NCBI GenBank assembly: GCA_037441775.1
Contig: JBBIRO010000035.1
Span: 1 to 33,403 of the forward strand
DNA: 33,403 nucleotides
Source of the DNA: CAMTWB01 sp037441775
Lineage (GTDB): Bacteria; Desulfobacterota; Syntrophia; Syntrophales; CAMTWB01
Direction of reading: 5' to 3'
A program made the translations under genes and the position numbers. The notes beneath the pieces are model-generated. The model saw only the letters and a program-made list of their open reading frames with translations. It was not told the origin of the DNA and searched no databases. How positions within the stretch are numbered: the first letter of the stretch is position 1; every line of letters begins with the position of its first letter. Shown one piece after another: positions 16,063 to 24,584 of this stretch.

Positions 16063-18468
16063 TTAGCGGCCCTCTTCTGCTGCGAGCCGGGCCATAATTC
16101 TCGCCGCTTGCACCCCGTCCGGGGCGTAAAGGGCGCCCAGCGATTGGGCGAATTCCGGCGTCACCACCGCCCCTCCGAGAATAAATTTACAAGAAAGCCC
16201 TTCTTCGCGTACGCGCTCAATGATCTCTTTCATCCCCATCATCGTGGTAGTCATCAGGGCTGAAAGGCCCACCAGGTCCGGCTGATGCTCTCTAATTGCC
16301 GCTATGATAACCCCTGGTGACACATCCTTGCCCAAATCAATTACCCGGTGGCCGTTGTTTTTTAAAAGTAACCCCACGATGTTTTTACCGATGTCGTGAA
16401 TATCACCCCGCACGGTAGCTAAGATGATTGTCCCGCCGGTCTCAGATCCCGCCTCCGGATTAAGGAGTCCCTCGATCCTGCCAATGCCGATCTTCATGGT
16501 TTCGGCGCTGGCAATGAGCTGAGGAAGAAAATAGACCTTCTGTTCGAAGAGCTCTCCCACCCGGGCAATGGCCTTCATCATCACCTGATTCATCAGCTCC
16601 AGGGCGCTCACCCCCGCCGCCAGGGCGGCTTCGATAAGCGGCAGAATCTCCTCTTTGTTCCCCTCTAAAATGGCCTTGAAGATCTTTGCCTGATGACTTA
16701 GGTTTGGGGTCGCTTCCCGGGAATCCCCTACCTTGCCGGTAAACCGGCCTATATAGTTCCTCGCTTCACGATCCCGGCCGGTCAGCACATCGCCCGCCAG
16801 CTTGATCTGCATCAGCTCGGTCGAGGCCGGGTTGGCGATTGCCAGCGTCAATCCCAGCGGCTGGGCCATGGCCAGATAAGCGCTGTTGAGCCAGGTTCGG
16901 CCCGGCATTCCAAAAGATATATTGGTCAGCCCCAGCAGACTGGAGCAGCGAAAGGTATTGTGGCACCAGCGAACCACCTCGAGGGCCTCCCCGGCCAACT
17001 CCTGGTTGGCGGCGGACGTCATCACCAAGGCATCGACGACTATGTCCGCCTTGGTGTATCCTAAGAGTTTCGCCCGTTTGAATATCTTCCGGACTATGGC
17101 TTTTCTTTCGGCAGCCTTTTCAGGAATACCTTCCCCGCTCAAGGGCAAAATGATTATCATGGCGCCGTATTTGGCCGCCAGGGGAAGTATCTCCTCGATC
17201 TTGCTCTTTTCCAGAGATATGGAGTTGATCAAGGCCCGGCCCGGGTAAAGGCGCAGTGCCGCAGCGATCGCCGCCGGACAGCCGGAATCGATCACCAGTG
17301 GCAGGCGGGAGGTCATCGTTACTGCCGCCACCGCCCGTCGCATCGTCTGAGCCTCATCGCTGCCTGGTACTCCCACATTGACATCCAGCAGATCAGCGCC
17401 GCCTGTTTCCTGTTCCCGGGCAAGCCTGCGGATTATCGCCACCTTTCCCGTCCGAAGCTCTTCCTGTAAGTCACTCTTGCCACTGGGATTTATCCGCTCG
17501 CCGATGATTAAAAGCGGCTGGCTCCGGTCGATGATTTTGTGGGTTCGCCCCGAACAAACGGCCCCCAGAGAAGTCCTTGGGGGCCTTTTTGGAACCACGC
17601 CGGCTAACCTGTCGTGCAGCGCTCGGATGTGCTCCGGGCTGGAGCCACAGCAGCCGCCCAGCATATTGACGCCTGAGTCAATTAGCTTATCCGCAAAATT
17701 ACAGAACTCGCCGGGGTCCATCGGAAAGATCGTCCGGCCGTCCTTGAGTGTTGGCATTCCCGCATTGGGCTTGGCCACCAGGGGAACGGTGGCATAGGGT
17801 TTCATGACGGCGATAAAGTCTGCCATTGTTTCCGGGCCTGCGGAGCAGTTGCAACCGACCGCGTCGGCGCCCAGAGATTGCAGGGTAATCAGGGCGGTTA
17901 CGGGATCGGTGCCGCCCAGCGTCCGGCCGTTTTTCTCCAGGGTCATGGTGACGATGGTATAATAGTTACCAAGCTCTTTCACCGCCAGGAGGGCCGCCCG
18001 GGCCTCCTGGATATCCATCATGGTTTCTATGGCCAGGAGGTCAACACCGCCTTCCAGCAAGCCGTAAACCTGCTCTTTGAAGGCCGCGACCGCCTCCTCG
18101 AAGGCGAGGGGTCCGAATGGTTCCACGAAAAGGCCGGTGGGACCGATGCTGCCGCCTACCAGGGTGCCCCGGATTACGGATCGCTTGGCAATTCTGGCCA
18201 GATCCCGATTAATCTCTCTCGTCCGGTCCAGATCATACTGTTTGAGCTTGAAGGGATTGGCTCCAAAGGTCGCGGTATAGACGACCCTTGAACCGGCCTG
18301 GCTGTAGGCCCGGTGTATTGCCCCCAGCGACGCGGGATTATCCTGGCACCAGGCCTCCGGGCAGACTCCGGTGGGCATACCCCGTTGCTGGAGCTCAGTG
18401 CCGACGGCGCCGTCTAAGAGCAGTATCTCCCGGGAGAGCAGCTTCTTGATAACTCTTTTCGGATTCAT
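16063..18468 (-). CDS. metH: Cobalamin-dependent methionine synthase lacking the reactivation domain
   Basis: An 801-residue corrinoid methyltransferase. Domains in order: homocysteine-binding barrel (about 10-290) with zinc ligands Cys208, Cys273 and Cys274; methyltetrahydrofolate-binding pterin barrel (about 315-575); four-helix cap (about 590-675, VGELFEQKVYFLPQL); and B12-binding Rossmann domain (about 680-801) with the lower axial ligand His691 in DIHDIG. The C-terminal SAM-dependent reactivation domain of E. coli MetH (1227 residues) is absent, as in Thermotoga-type enzymes, so cob(II)alamin repair would need another protein. It begins 4 bases after leuB, within one operon. A corrinoid/folate methyltransferase of the Wood-Ljungdahl type is excluded by the homocysteine domain. 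Confidence 0.94.
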   Translation of the reverse strand: MNPKRVIKKLLSREILLLDGAVGTELQQRGMPTGVCPEAWCQDNPASLGAIHRAYSQAGSRVVYTATFGANPFKLKQYDLDRTREINRDLARIAKRSVIRGTLVGGSIGPTGLFVEPFGPLAFEEAVAAFKEQVYGLLEGGVDLLAIETMMDIQEARAALLAVKELGNYYTIVTMTLEKNGRTLGGTDPVTALITLQSLGADAVGCNCSAGPETMADFIAVMKPYATVPLVAKPNAGMPTLKDGRTIFPMDPGEFCNFADKLIDSGVNMLGGCCGSSPEHIRALHDRLAGVVPKRPPRTSLGAVCSGRTHKIIDRSQPLLIIGERINPSGKSDLQEELRTGKVAIIRRLAREQETGGADLLDVNVGVPGSDEAQTMRRAVAAVTMTSRLPLVIDSGCPAAIAAALRLYPGRALINSISLEKSKIEEILPLAAKYGAMIIILPLSGEGIPEKAAERKAIVRKIFKRAKLLGYTKADIVVDALVMTSAANQELAGEALEVVRWCHNTFRCSSLLGLTNISFGMPGRTWLNSAYLAMAQPLGLTLAIANPASTELMQIKLAGDVLTGRDREARNYIGRFTGKVGDSREATPNLSHQAKIFKAILEGNKEEILPLIEAALAAGVSALELMNQVMMKAIARVGELFEQKVYFLPQLIASAETMKIGIGRIEGLLNPEAGSETGGTIILATVRGDIHDIGKNIVGLLLKNNGHRVIDLGKDVSPGVIIAAIREHQPDLVGLSALMTTTMMGMKEIIERVREEGLSCKFILGGAVVTPEFAQSLGALYAPDGVQAARIMARLAAEEGR

Positions 18469-18472
18469 GTTG

Positions 18473-19585
18473 TTATCCCTGGCTTGCTTCCCCCTGGTAG
18501 AGATCGATTAGAGTTTCGGCCACCCGGTCGCCCATTTCTCCGGTGGCAACCGGAGTAAAACCGGAGGGGCAGATATCTCTGGTCCGGATTCGCCTGCCGA
18601 GAACAATCCGGACAGCCTTGTCAATCATCGTGGCATCCCGGCGCAACCCCAGGGAATGATCCAACATCATCGCCACCGACAGTATCGTTCCCAGGGGGTT
18701 CGCTATCCCCTGACCGGCGATATCCGGCGCGGAGCCATGAATCGGCTCATACATAGCCTGCTTCTTTCCCAGGCTCGCCGACGGCAGCAAACCGATGGAA
18801 CCGCTTAACATGGAGGCCTCATCGCTGAGAATATCGCCAAACATGTTGGACGTCACGATTACATCGAACTGAGCTGGATTGCGGATGAGCTGCATCGCGC
18901 AATTATCGACGTACATGTGATTCAAGGCGACCTCCGGGTAGCCGCTTGACACCTCGGTTACGACATCCCTCCACAACTGAGAAACTTCCAGGACATTGGC
19001 CTTGTCCACCGAACAAAGCCGTAAACGGCGTTTCCGGGCCAGTTCGAACCCTACCCGGGCGATTCTGGCGATCTCATCTTCGTTGTAGATCATTGTATTC
19101 AAGCCCACCCGACGGCCATTTTCAATCCTGATTCCCCGCGGCTTACCGAAGTAGGCATCACCGGTCAATTCCCGGACGATGACGATGTCAACGTTTCTTA
19201 ACGTCTCGGGCTTCAGGGTTGAACTAGCGATCAGATCTTCGTAAATTGTAAGCGGTCTTAAGTTAGCATAAAGTCCCAGCTCTTCCCTGAGACCCAACAG
19301 CGCCCGTTCCGGCCGCAATTCAAAGGGCAGGGATTCCCATTGTGGGCCGCCCACAGCGCCAAGGAGGATCGCATCGCTTTGTAAAGCCAGATTTAGACTC
19401 TCCGGAGGGAAGGGCGTTCCCAGTTGGTCGTAGGCCGCGCCCCCGATCACTCCCTCGGTTACCTGAAAAGAAACCTCCCGCCGGCCGGCTACCACTGTCA
19501 GCACCTTCAGCGCCTCCCTGATGATCTCCGGCCCGATGCCGTCGCCGGGGAAAACGGCAAGAGAAAAATTATTTTTGGGGGTCAT
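18473..19585 (-). CDS. leuB: 3-Isopropylmalate dehydrogenase
   Basis: A 370-residue enzyme that oxidises and decarboxylates 3-isopropylmalate with NAD in leucine synthesis. The start region has FPGDGIGPEI (about 12-21); the substrate arginines lie in LRPERALLGLRE (about 87-98) and the REL segment (about 138); the Mg/NAD region DILSDEASMLSGSIG is at about 245-259 and the NAD loop HGSAPDIAGQGIANP at about 280-294. All expected motifs are intact and length is standard. The gene overlaps the end of leuD by 17 bases and is followed after 4 bases by metH, so translation is probably coupled. Confidence 0.96.
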   Translation of the reverse strand: MTPKNNFSLAVFPGDGIGPEIIREALKVLTVVAGRREVSFQVTEGVIGGAAYDQLGTPFPPESLNLALQSDAILLGAVGGPQWESLPFELRPERALLGLREELGLYANLRPLTIYEDLIASSTLKPETLRNVDIVIVRELTGDAYFGKPRGIRIENGRRVGLNTMIYNEDEIARIARVGFELARKRRLRLCSVDKANVLEVSQLWRDVVTEVSSGYPEVALNHMYVDNCAMQLIRNPAQFDVIVTSNMFGDILSDEASMLSGSIGLLPSASLGKKQAMYEPIHGSAPDIAGQGIANPLGTILSVAMMLDHSLGLRRDATMIDKAVRIVLGRRIRTRDICPSGFTPVATGEMGDRVAETLIDLYQGEASQG

Positions 19586-20075
19586 TAATGGCCGCCTTTC
19601 TTTTAACCATGTAATTCATCAAACCGCCCGCGGCAATAAGCTCCTGCATGAAGACCGGTATTGGGCTCGTTCTGATCTTTATTTCGCCAGCCGTGACCAG
19701 TCCCGATTGGCCGTCTATCACTAGTTCCTGGCCGTCGCTTATCTGCGACCATAGATCAGCCGCCTCGAAGATTGGCAGGCCCATATTGAAGGCGTTGCGG
19801 TAAAAAATGCGGGCGAAGCTTTTGGCGATTACACAGGAAATGCCCGCCGCCTTGATGGCTATCGGGGCATGTTCCCGCGAAGATCCGCAGCCAAAGTTTT
19901 CCCCGGCGACGATAATATCACCCGGGGTGACCCTGGAGACAAATAGCGGATTCGCATCCTCCATACAGTGCCTGGCGAGAACAGCCGGATCGGAAGTGGT
20001 AAGATACCGGGCAGGAATGATGACGTCGGTGTCGATATTGTTGCCGAATTTCCAGGCTTTTCCTTTGAAATGCAT
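19569..20075 (-). CDS. leuD: 3-Isopropylmalate dehydratase small subunit
   Basis: A 168-residue swivel-domain subunit of isopropylmalate isomerase. It carries the YLTTSDP segment, GCGSSREHAP (about 62-71) and the NAFNMGLPIFE region (about 94-104). The short form (168 rather than about 200 residues in E. coli) is the archaeal-type subunit, matching the short LeuC encoded just upstream. AAGGATGG precedes the ATG at 20075. It works with LeuC to convert 2- to 3-isopropylmalate. The leuB start lies within its last codons. Confidence 0.95.
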   Translation of the reverse strand: MHFKGKAWKFGNNIDTDVIIPARYLTTSDPAVLARHCMEDANPLFVSRVTPGDIIVAGENFGCGSSREHAPIAIKAAGISCVIAKSFARIFYRNAFNMGLPIFEAADLWSQISDGQELVIDGQSGLVTAGEIKIRTSPIPVFMQELIAAGGLMNYMVKRKAAINDPQK

Positions 20076-20126
20076 ATTTCCATCCTTTTTGCGCCCCTTA
20101 GGGACTAAGCTAAATGCGCTCCTAAA

Positions 20127-21386
20127 TCACAGCTCATCCGGTGAGGCAATCCTCCCCAGCACAGCCGAGGCCGCGGCAATGGCGGGGTTGCTCAGGTAAA
20201 CTTCACTCTTGACGTGTCCCATCCGGCCCACAAAGTTGCGGTTGGTGGTAGCCACCGCCCTCTCCCCTTCCGCCAGGACGCCCATATGACCGCCGAGACA
20301 GGGGCCGCAGGTTGGGGTGCTGATGGCGGCCTTGGCTGCAAGGAAGATATCGAAGAGCCCCTCATGCATGGCCATTCGATATATCTCCTGGGTGGCCGGA
20401 ATAATGATCAGCCGGACGAAGGGGGCAGTGCGTCTCCCCTTCAGAATCGCCGCGGCCATGCGGAGGTCTTCAATCCGGCCGTTGGTGCAGGAGCCGATAA
20501 CGACCTGGTCGATCTTAACTTCGCCAACCCGGCTGATATCCCGAACATTGGACGGCAAATGGGGAAACGCCACCTGGGGTTCCAGGGAGCTCAAATTAAT
20601 TTCTACCACCTGGGAATATTCGGCATCAGGGTCAGAGTCCAGGCAGGAATATTCCCGCTTCGCGCGCCCCGCCACATAGGCGCGGGTGATTTCATCGGGA
20701 ATGAAAATACCGTTTTTCGCCCCGGCCTCAATGGCCATGTTGGCAATGGTGAGGCGATCGGTCATTGTCAGGGCGGCAACGCCCTCGCCGGAAAACTCCA
20801 GCGCCCGGTAGAGGGCGCCGTCTACCCCGATCAGGCCGATCAGATAGAGAATGACGTCCTTGCCGGAAACCCACTTGCCTGGTTTACCCCGGAGGATGAC
20901 CTTCATGGTTTCCGGAACTCGAAACCAGGCCTCGCCGGTTAACATCGCCGCCGCCAGATCGGTGCTGCCGACGCCTGTGGCGAATGCGCCCAGGGCGCCG
21001 TAGGTGCAGGTGTGGCTGTCGGCGCCGATCACCAGATCTCCCGGCAGAACAATCCCCTGCTCCGGTAAAAGCGCATGCTCGATTCCCACCTCACCAATCT
21101 CGAAATAGTGGGTGATCTCCTGCTCGCGGGCAAAATCCCGCATTATCTTGCAGAGCGAGGCCGAATTGATGTCCTTGTTGGGGGTAAAATGATCCGGCGT
21201 CAAGACCACCTTGCGGCGATCAAAAACCTGTTTACCCCCCGCCTTCCGGAATTCCTCGATCGCCAGAGGCGCGGTAACATCATTGCCCAAGGCGATGTCC
21301 ACCCTAGCCATAATCAGCATCCCCGGGTGAACTTTTTCGCACCCGGCATGGCTGCTTAATATCTTTTCCGTAATGGTCATTGCCAT
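20127..21386 (-). CDS. leuC: 3-Isopropylmalate dehydratase large subunit
   Basis: A 419-residue aconitase-family subunit holding the catalytic [4Fe-4S] cluster. Cluster ligands are the cysteine of GSCTNG (about residue 300) and the two of PTCGPCLGG (about 360-363). Substrate and early motifs include ADSHTCTYGALGAFATGVGS (about 122-141). At 419 residues it is the short, archaeal-type LeuC/homoaconitase-like form. It is the first gene of leuC-leuD-leuB-metH-pyrE. leuA is not in the window. GGGAG lies 7 bases before the ATG at 21386. Homoaconitase is the main alternative, but the adjoining leuB makes leucine synthesis much more likely. Confidence 0.95.
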   Translation of the reverse strand: MAMTITEKILSSHAGCEKVHPGMLIMARVDIALGNDVTAPLAIEEFRKAGGKQVFDRRKVVLTPDHFTPNKDINSASLCKIMRDFAREQEITHYFEIGEVGIEHALLPEQGIVLPGDLVIGADSHTCTYGALGAFATGVGSTDLAAAMLTGEAWFRVPETMKVILRGKPGKWVSGKDVILYLIGLIGVDGALYRALEFSGEGVAALTMTDRLTIANMAIEAGAKNGIFIPDEITRAYVAGRAKREYSCLDSDPDAEYSQVVEINLSSLEPQVAFPHLPSNVRDISRVGEVKIDQVVIGSCTNGRIEDLRMAAAILKGRRTAPFVRLIIIPATQEIYRMAMHEGLFDIFLAAKAAISTPTCGPCLGGHMGVLAEGERAVATTNRNFVGRMGHVKSEVYLSNPAIAAASAVLGRIASPDEL

Positions 21387-21709
21387 TGGCAGTCTCCCTT
21401 AATTTGCCCGTCATTAAATTTTGAGTCTTGATTGACCCTGCTCTCTCTACTCTATTGTCTCTTATTATTCAAGCTGCAAGAGAGAATTTGTCCAGGGCCG
21501 GCAGAATGGTCCGCTTTTTCTGTTCTTCAGGGGAGCCTGCTATTTCGAAGGACAGATGAGCGGCGGCAGAGCTCTTTTTACCATTTTCCCCATTCGGGCG
21601 CTTTCTGTTTTGTGCGGCTGGCCTGGCAAGATTTTGGCAGTTGTTGCCGTCTGCTTGGCAATTTGGGCCCACCTGTCACTGAATCTTTAGCGCCGCATCA
21701 CCTTTTTTC
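21387..21709. other. Leader region upstream of leuC
   Basis: This gene-free stretch is the leader of the leu operon on the minus strand. I find no T-box consensus, no leucine-rich leader peptide and no clear promoter. The strand facing leuC is purine rich near 21440-21480. A 67-codon minus-strand open frame (21469-21672) has no ribosome site or recognisable family and is not called as a gene. Confidence 0.5.
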
Positions 21710-21739
21710 TTGACAGACCCAAGCTTAACCAGATATAAG
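21710..21739 (+). promoter_or_regulatory. Promoter of tRNA-Glu
   Basis: A perfect -35 TTGACA (21710-21715) is followed after 18 bases by TATAAG (21734-21739), 21 bases before the tRNA. Spacing to the tRNA 5' end is right for a short leader. Confidence 0.7.
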
Positions 21740-21759
21740 CGCACGCTCTGAAAGAAAAG

Positions 21760-21835
21760 GTCCCCATCGTCTAGAGGCCCAGGACACTGGCCTTTCACGC
21801 CGGCAGCCGGGGTTCGAATCCCCGTGGGGACGCCA
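21760..21835 (+). tRNA. tRNA-Glu (anticodon TTC)
   Basis: A 76-base tRNA with encoded CCA. Acceptor stem GTCCCCA/TGGGGAC, anticodon stem CTGGC/GCCGG with loop CTTTCAC (anticodon TTC at 21794-21796), and T arm GGGGTTCGAATCCCC are all consistent with glutamate tRNA. Confidence 0.97.
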
Positions 21836-21842
21836 ATTAATT

Positions 21843-21880
21843 AAAGCAGGGGTCGGGAATTGTTCCCGACCCCTGCTTTT
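21843..21880 (+). terminator. Strong hairpin terminator after tRNA-Glu
   Basis: A perfect 17-bp stem (21843-21859 with 21863-21879) closes a 3-base loop TTG; the stem core is GGGGTCGGGAA/TTCCCGACCCC. The right arm ends in TTTT. It begins 8 bases after the tRNA. Confidence 0.7.
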
Positions 21881-21881
21881 G

Positions 21882-21915
21882 GCGAAGGATAAAAGGTGCC
21901 GCATTTATCCTTCGC
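21882..21915. repeat. Second perfect hairpin after tRNA-Glu
   Basis: GCGAAGGATAAA (21882-21893) and TTTATCCTTCGC (21904-21915) form a perfect 12-bp stem with a 10-base loop, directly after the first hairpin. It has no flanking T run; the role is unknown. Confidence 0.5.
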
Positions 21916-22249
21916 TATGACCCGCCTGCTACAATTAGTTGTACCTTGCTAGACTCAGCACGTCGTTCACCGTGGCAATCGCCCGCTTCAAGGTTTATTT
22001 TATGATACGCACCCTACTGCTTATCTGGAGCGTATTTAAGGATGACGACGCGGTAAAAAATCAAAAGCCGCTCTTTGTCGCGGGGCGAGGGTGATCATCG
22101 TCCATATAACAGGTATTTATATCGGCCCGTTATCCCGGGAGGGGAATTTTAGTTAATTACGAAGTCGTCTTTTTTAGCAAGTTAGAACTCCAGGAATGCC
22201 GTGGGCTTCTTTCTTCAAGTATTTGGCGGGCTAACGCAGGGCATCTTCC
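21916..22249. other. Gene-free stretch before the sugar acid kinase
   Basis: No intact gene. On the minus strand 21935-21994 reads as 19 gene-like codons (TLKRAIATVNDVLSLARYN then stop) immediately preceded by a stop, possibly the C-terminal scrap of a lost gene; I cannot name it. No terminator for the kinase operon ending at 22250 is clear. Confidence 0.35.
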
Positions 22250-23620
22250 CTAAAGAGTCGTTCTTTGCCCGTTTAAGACTTGAATAAAATATTCAGGCGC
22301 GCCTATTTGCCCGCCTTTTGAGGCAACCTGAAGGTTTGCGAAGGTTGGATTATCGGAAAACGCGCGGCAGAGTGGAGCCGCCGGAGTAATAGGCATTAAC
22401 AGCTCCAGCGAATGGATATCCATTTGTCTCAGAACATAGCTGCAAGTGTCTCCGCCAGCAACGCACACTCTCTTCAGGCCCGTGATTTCCACTAATTCAC
22501 GCAATATCAATCCCTGTTGCCTTCCCAGATGTCTTCCAACTTCATTTACATCAATATCTAGTGATTTCATTTTATCTTTGGTTTTTGGGATGGACGGATC
22601 ATCCGGCCCCAGGGCAGAGAAGAGGATAATACTTTTCCCTTCGCCAAGAAACTTGAGTGCGAGTCTGATCACCCTATTCCGTTCGTCTTGTGCGATTTCA
22701 TTATCAATGAGCAGATCAGTGTAAAGTCGGATGCCTTCAAAGCCGTGACCCAGGGCATATTTTATTTGCTCGGCTGTTCTGTCTGCCGCACTGCCGCTTA
22801 TTACGAGCAGCCTGTCCACCGGTCCCGCCGGAGAAACCGGGGCCGTTTTCGAAACAATACCTGCAGACTGCCAATAGTAGGCCATCGCATACTCAAATCC
22901 GGAAGAACCAATGGCAAAAATCGGTTGTAAACCGATTTTTTCATGGATCAACCGGCCGATGGTGAGGAGATTCTTTTCTTCCAGGGTGTCAAAAAAGATA
23001 ATTTCATTTCCTTCTTCAAGGTACTGGTCAAATTGGCGGGCGGTCGAATCAAATGATTTATTTAACTGTAGCAGATCAATCAGGGCAACTTTTTTTGCCG
23101 TTTGTTTGGCAAAATGCAACCGCAGGTCTCCTTCGTCCATCGGTGTAATAGGGTGCCGGCTCATCATCGGGTGACGATCAAGGCGATAGGTTTTATTCCC
23201 AACCGTAGTGAAATGATTGCCAAATACCACATAACGTCCGATAACCGGTACGCCCTGGACGATGACTCCGAAGGGCGGTTTGATCACGCGGAAGGCGATA
23301 TCGGCCGCATACCCGATACTGCCGATACTGGTTGAGGAGTCGAAAGTGGCGCAGACTTTGTAATGGATAACAGGGGCTCCCAGATCTTTGAGCATTTGAA
23401 ACTGCCCTGGCAGCTCCCCGTCCATTTGCTCGGGAGTCATAGTTCGGCTGATTCCGGCCACCCCAACGGCCCGAACACTTTTCAATCGACCCTTAAGTAA
23501 AGCAGGATCAGGTTGGCCAAGAAACAGCAACGTCGGTACGCCATTTAAAGTAAGCGCCTCCATCGCGTCCGCAGAACCGGTAAAGTCATCGCCGTAAAAT
23601 GCCAACAGCAAATCATTCAT
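22250..23620 (-). CDS. Four-carbon acid sugar kinase family protein (DUF1537-type)
   Basis: A 456-residue kinase of the family that phosphorylates oxidised four-carbon sugar acids (OtnK, DtnK) and also branched acids such as 3-oxo-isoapionate (OiaK). The N-terminal substrate domain starts with the family motif YGDDFTGSADAME (about 9-21) and has DRHPMMSRHPITPMDEGDLR (about 147-166). The C-terminal nucleotide-binding domain has VISGSAADRTAEQI (about 272-285) and the VAGGDTCSYVL ATP site (about 391-401). AAGGAG precedes the ATG. It is the last gene of the TRAP/SDR operon and would phosphorylate the ketoacid made by the SDR; the exact substrate is not determined. The aldolase or decarboxylase that usually completes such pathways is not in the window. 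Confidence 0.88.
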   Translation of the reverse strand: MNDLLLAFYGDDFTGSADAMEALTLNGVPTLLFLGQPDPALLKGRLKSVRAVGVAGISRTMTPEQMDGELPGQFQMLKDLGAPVIHYKVCATFDSSTSIGSIGYAADIAFRVIKPPFGVIVQGVPVIGRYVVFGNHFTTVGNKTYRLDRHPMMSRHPITPMDEGDLRLHFAKQTAKKVALIDLLQLNKSFDSTARQFDQYLEEGNEIIFFDTLEEKNLLTIGRLIHEKIGLQPIFAIGSSGFEYAMAYYWQSAGIVSKTAPVSPAGPVDRLLVISGSAADRTAEQIKYALGHGFEGIRLYTDLLIDNEIAQDERNRVIRLALKFLGEGKSIILFSALGPDDPSIPKTKDKMKSLDIDVNEVGRHLGRQQGLILRELVEITGLKRVCVAGGDTCSYVLRQMDIHSLELLMPITPAAPLCRAFSDNPTFANLQVASKGGQIGAPEYFIQVLNGQRTTL

Positions 23621-23700
23621 CGCTACTCCTTAGCAAGCAAAAAGAGATGATGGCGGAGCCTGGCATAGCGCGGGGTGGGGGTTTGTTGCCAAAACTTTGA

Positions 23701-24453
23701 TCACCATGCCGTCACGCCGCCGTCCACCGGGAAGGTCACCCCGTTGATGAACGCGGCCTCATCTGAGGCCAGGTAAAGGGCGGCGGCAGCCACATCCTCC
23801 AGGCTGGCGAGACGCCCCAGGGGCACCTCGCCCAGGCGCTCCTGCCGGCGTTCGGGGTTTTTCAACATCTCCTGCACCAGGGGGGTCTCCACTGTGCTGG
23901 GGCAGAGGATGTTGGCCCGGATGTTGTCATGGGCATAGCGTACAGCCACCGACCGGGTGAGTTGGGAAAGCGCGCCTTTGACCGTGGTATAGGCCTCGGT
24001 GGTAAACTTGTGGCCGATGAGGCTGCAGACCGAGCCCATGTTGATGATGCTGCCGCCACCGTTTTGGCGTAAGAGGGGCAGGGCGTGTTTAATTCCAAGA
24101 AATGGCCCCCGCACATTCACGGCCAGCATCAGGTCCAGGTTCTCGACGCTCATCTCTTCGATGGGCTTCCGGATGTTGATTCCGGCATTGTTCACTAGGA
24201 TGTCGAGCTTGCCTGCCCGGTCGATCAGCGTATGAAGCGCGGCCTTCCAGCTCTCTTCGTCGGCCACATCCAGGCGGACAAACCAGGCCGGTGCGCCCCT
24301 GGAGGTGAGTTCGGCGGCAGCGGCCCGCCCTTCGTCCTCCTTGAGGTCGCCGATAAAAACGAGGGCACCCTCCCGGCTGAATCGGCGGGCGATGGCCAGT
24401 CCCAGACCCTGCGCCGCGCCGGTGACGATGGCAACCTTATATTTGAGACGCAT
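23701..24453 (-). CDS. Short-chain dehydrogenase/reductase (SDR)
   Basis: A 250-residue classical SDR. The cofactor motif TGAAQGLG is at 11-18, Asp36 after strand 2 favours NAD(H), NNAG is at 88-91, and the catalytic set is Ser141 (or Ser144), Tyr155 and Lys159 (YTTVK). The C-terminal FPVDGG segment is typical. The frame is open to 24537, but the ATG at 24451-24453 has GGAGAG just before it and begins at the usual SDR N-terminus. Within the operon it most likely oxidises the imported hydroxy or sugar acid before phosphorylation by the neighbouring kinase. Its sequence is FabG-like, as for many sugar dehydrogenases, so substrate cannot be read from it. Confidence 0.9.
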   Translation of the reverse strand: MRLKYKVAIVTGAAQGLGLAIARRFSREGALVFIGDLKEDEGRAAAAELTSRGAPAWFVRLDVADEESWKAALHTLIDRAGKLDILVNNAGINIRKPIEEMSVENLDLMLAVNVRGPFLGIKHALPLLRQNGGGSIINMGSVCSLIGHKFTTEAYTTVKGALSQLTRSVAVRYAHDNIRANILCPSTVETPLVQEMLKNPERRQERLGEVPLGRLASLEDVAAAALYLASDEAAFINGVTFPVDGGVTAW

Positions 24454-24520
24454 GAAACTCTCCTGCAGTCGCCACCGCCAGGGGGCGGGTGCGGCAATGG
24501 GTGTCAATCCGTATGGAAAC

Positions 24521-24552
24521 CCCGGGCGCTCCCTCATTGCGGGGCGCCCGGG
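24521..24552. repeat. GC-rich hairpin between dctP and the SDR gene
   Basis: CCCGGGCGC (24521-24529) pairs perfectly with GCGCCCGGG (24544-24552) over 9 bp with a 14-base loop. There is no T run. Such hairpins after a TRAP binding-protein gene commonly stabilise its mRNA, allowing more binding protein than downstream enzymes; this role is inferred. Confidence 0.5.
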
Positions 24553-24584
24553 CGCTTCCCTTGCGGCTGTTTGCCTATCCTAGG

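Noticed and set aside
18469..18472. Cobalamin or SAM riboswitch controlling metH
   Set aside because: Only 4 bases separate leuB from metH, leaving no room for a riboswitch.
21387..21759. T-box or leucine attenuator ahead of leuC
   Set aside because: No T-box GGTGG..CCGCG-like consensus and no leucine-rich leader peptide on the minus strand.
21935..21994. Nineteen gene-like codons on the minus strand after tRNA-Glu
   Set aside because: They could be a gene remnant, but the stretch is bounded by stops and too short to identify.
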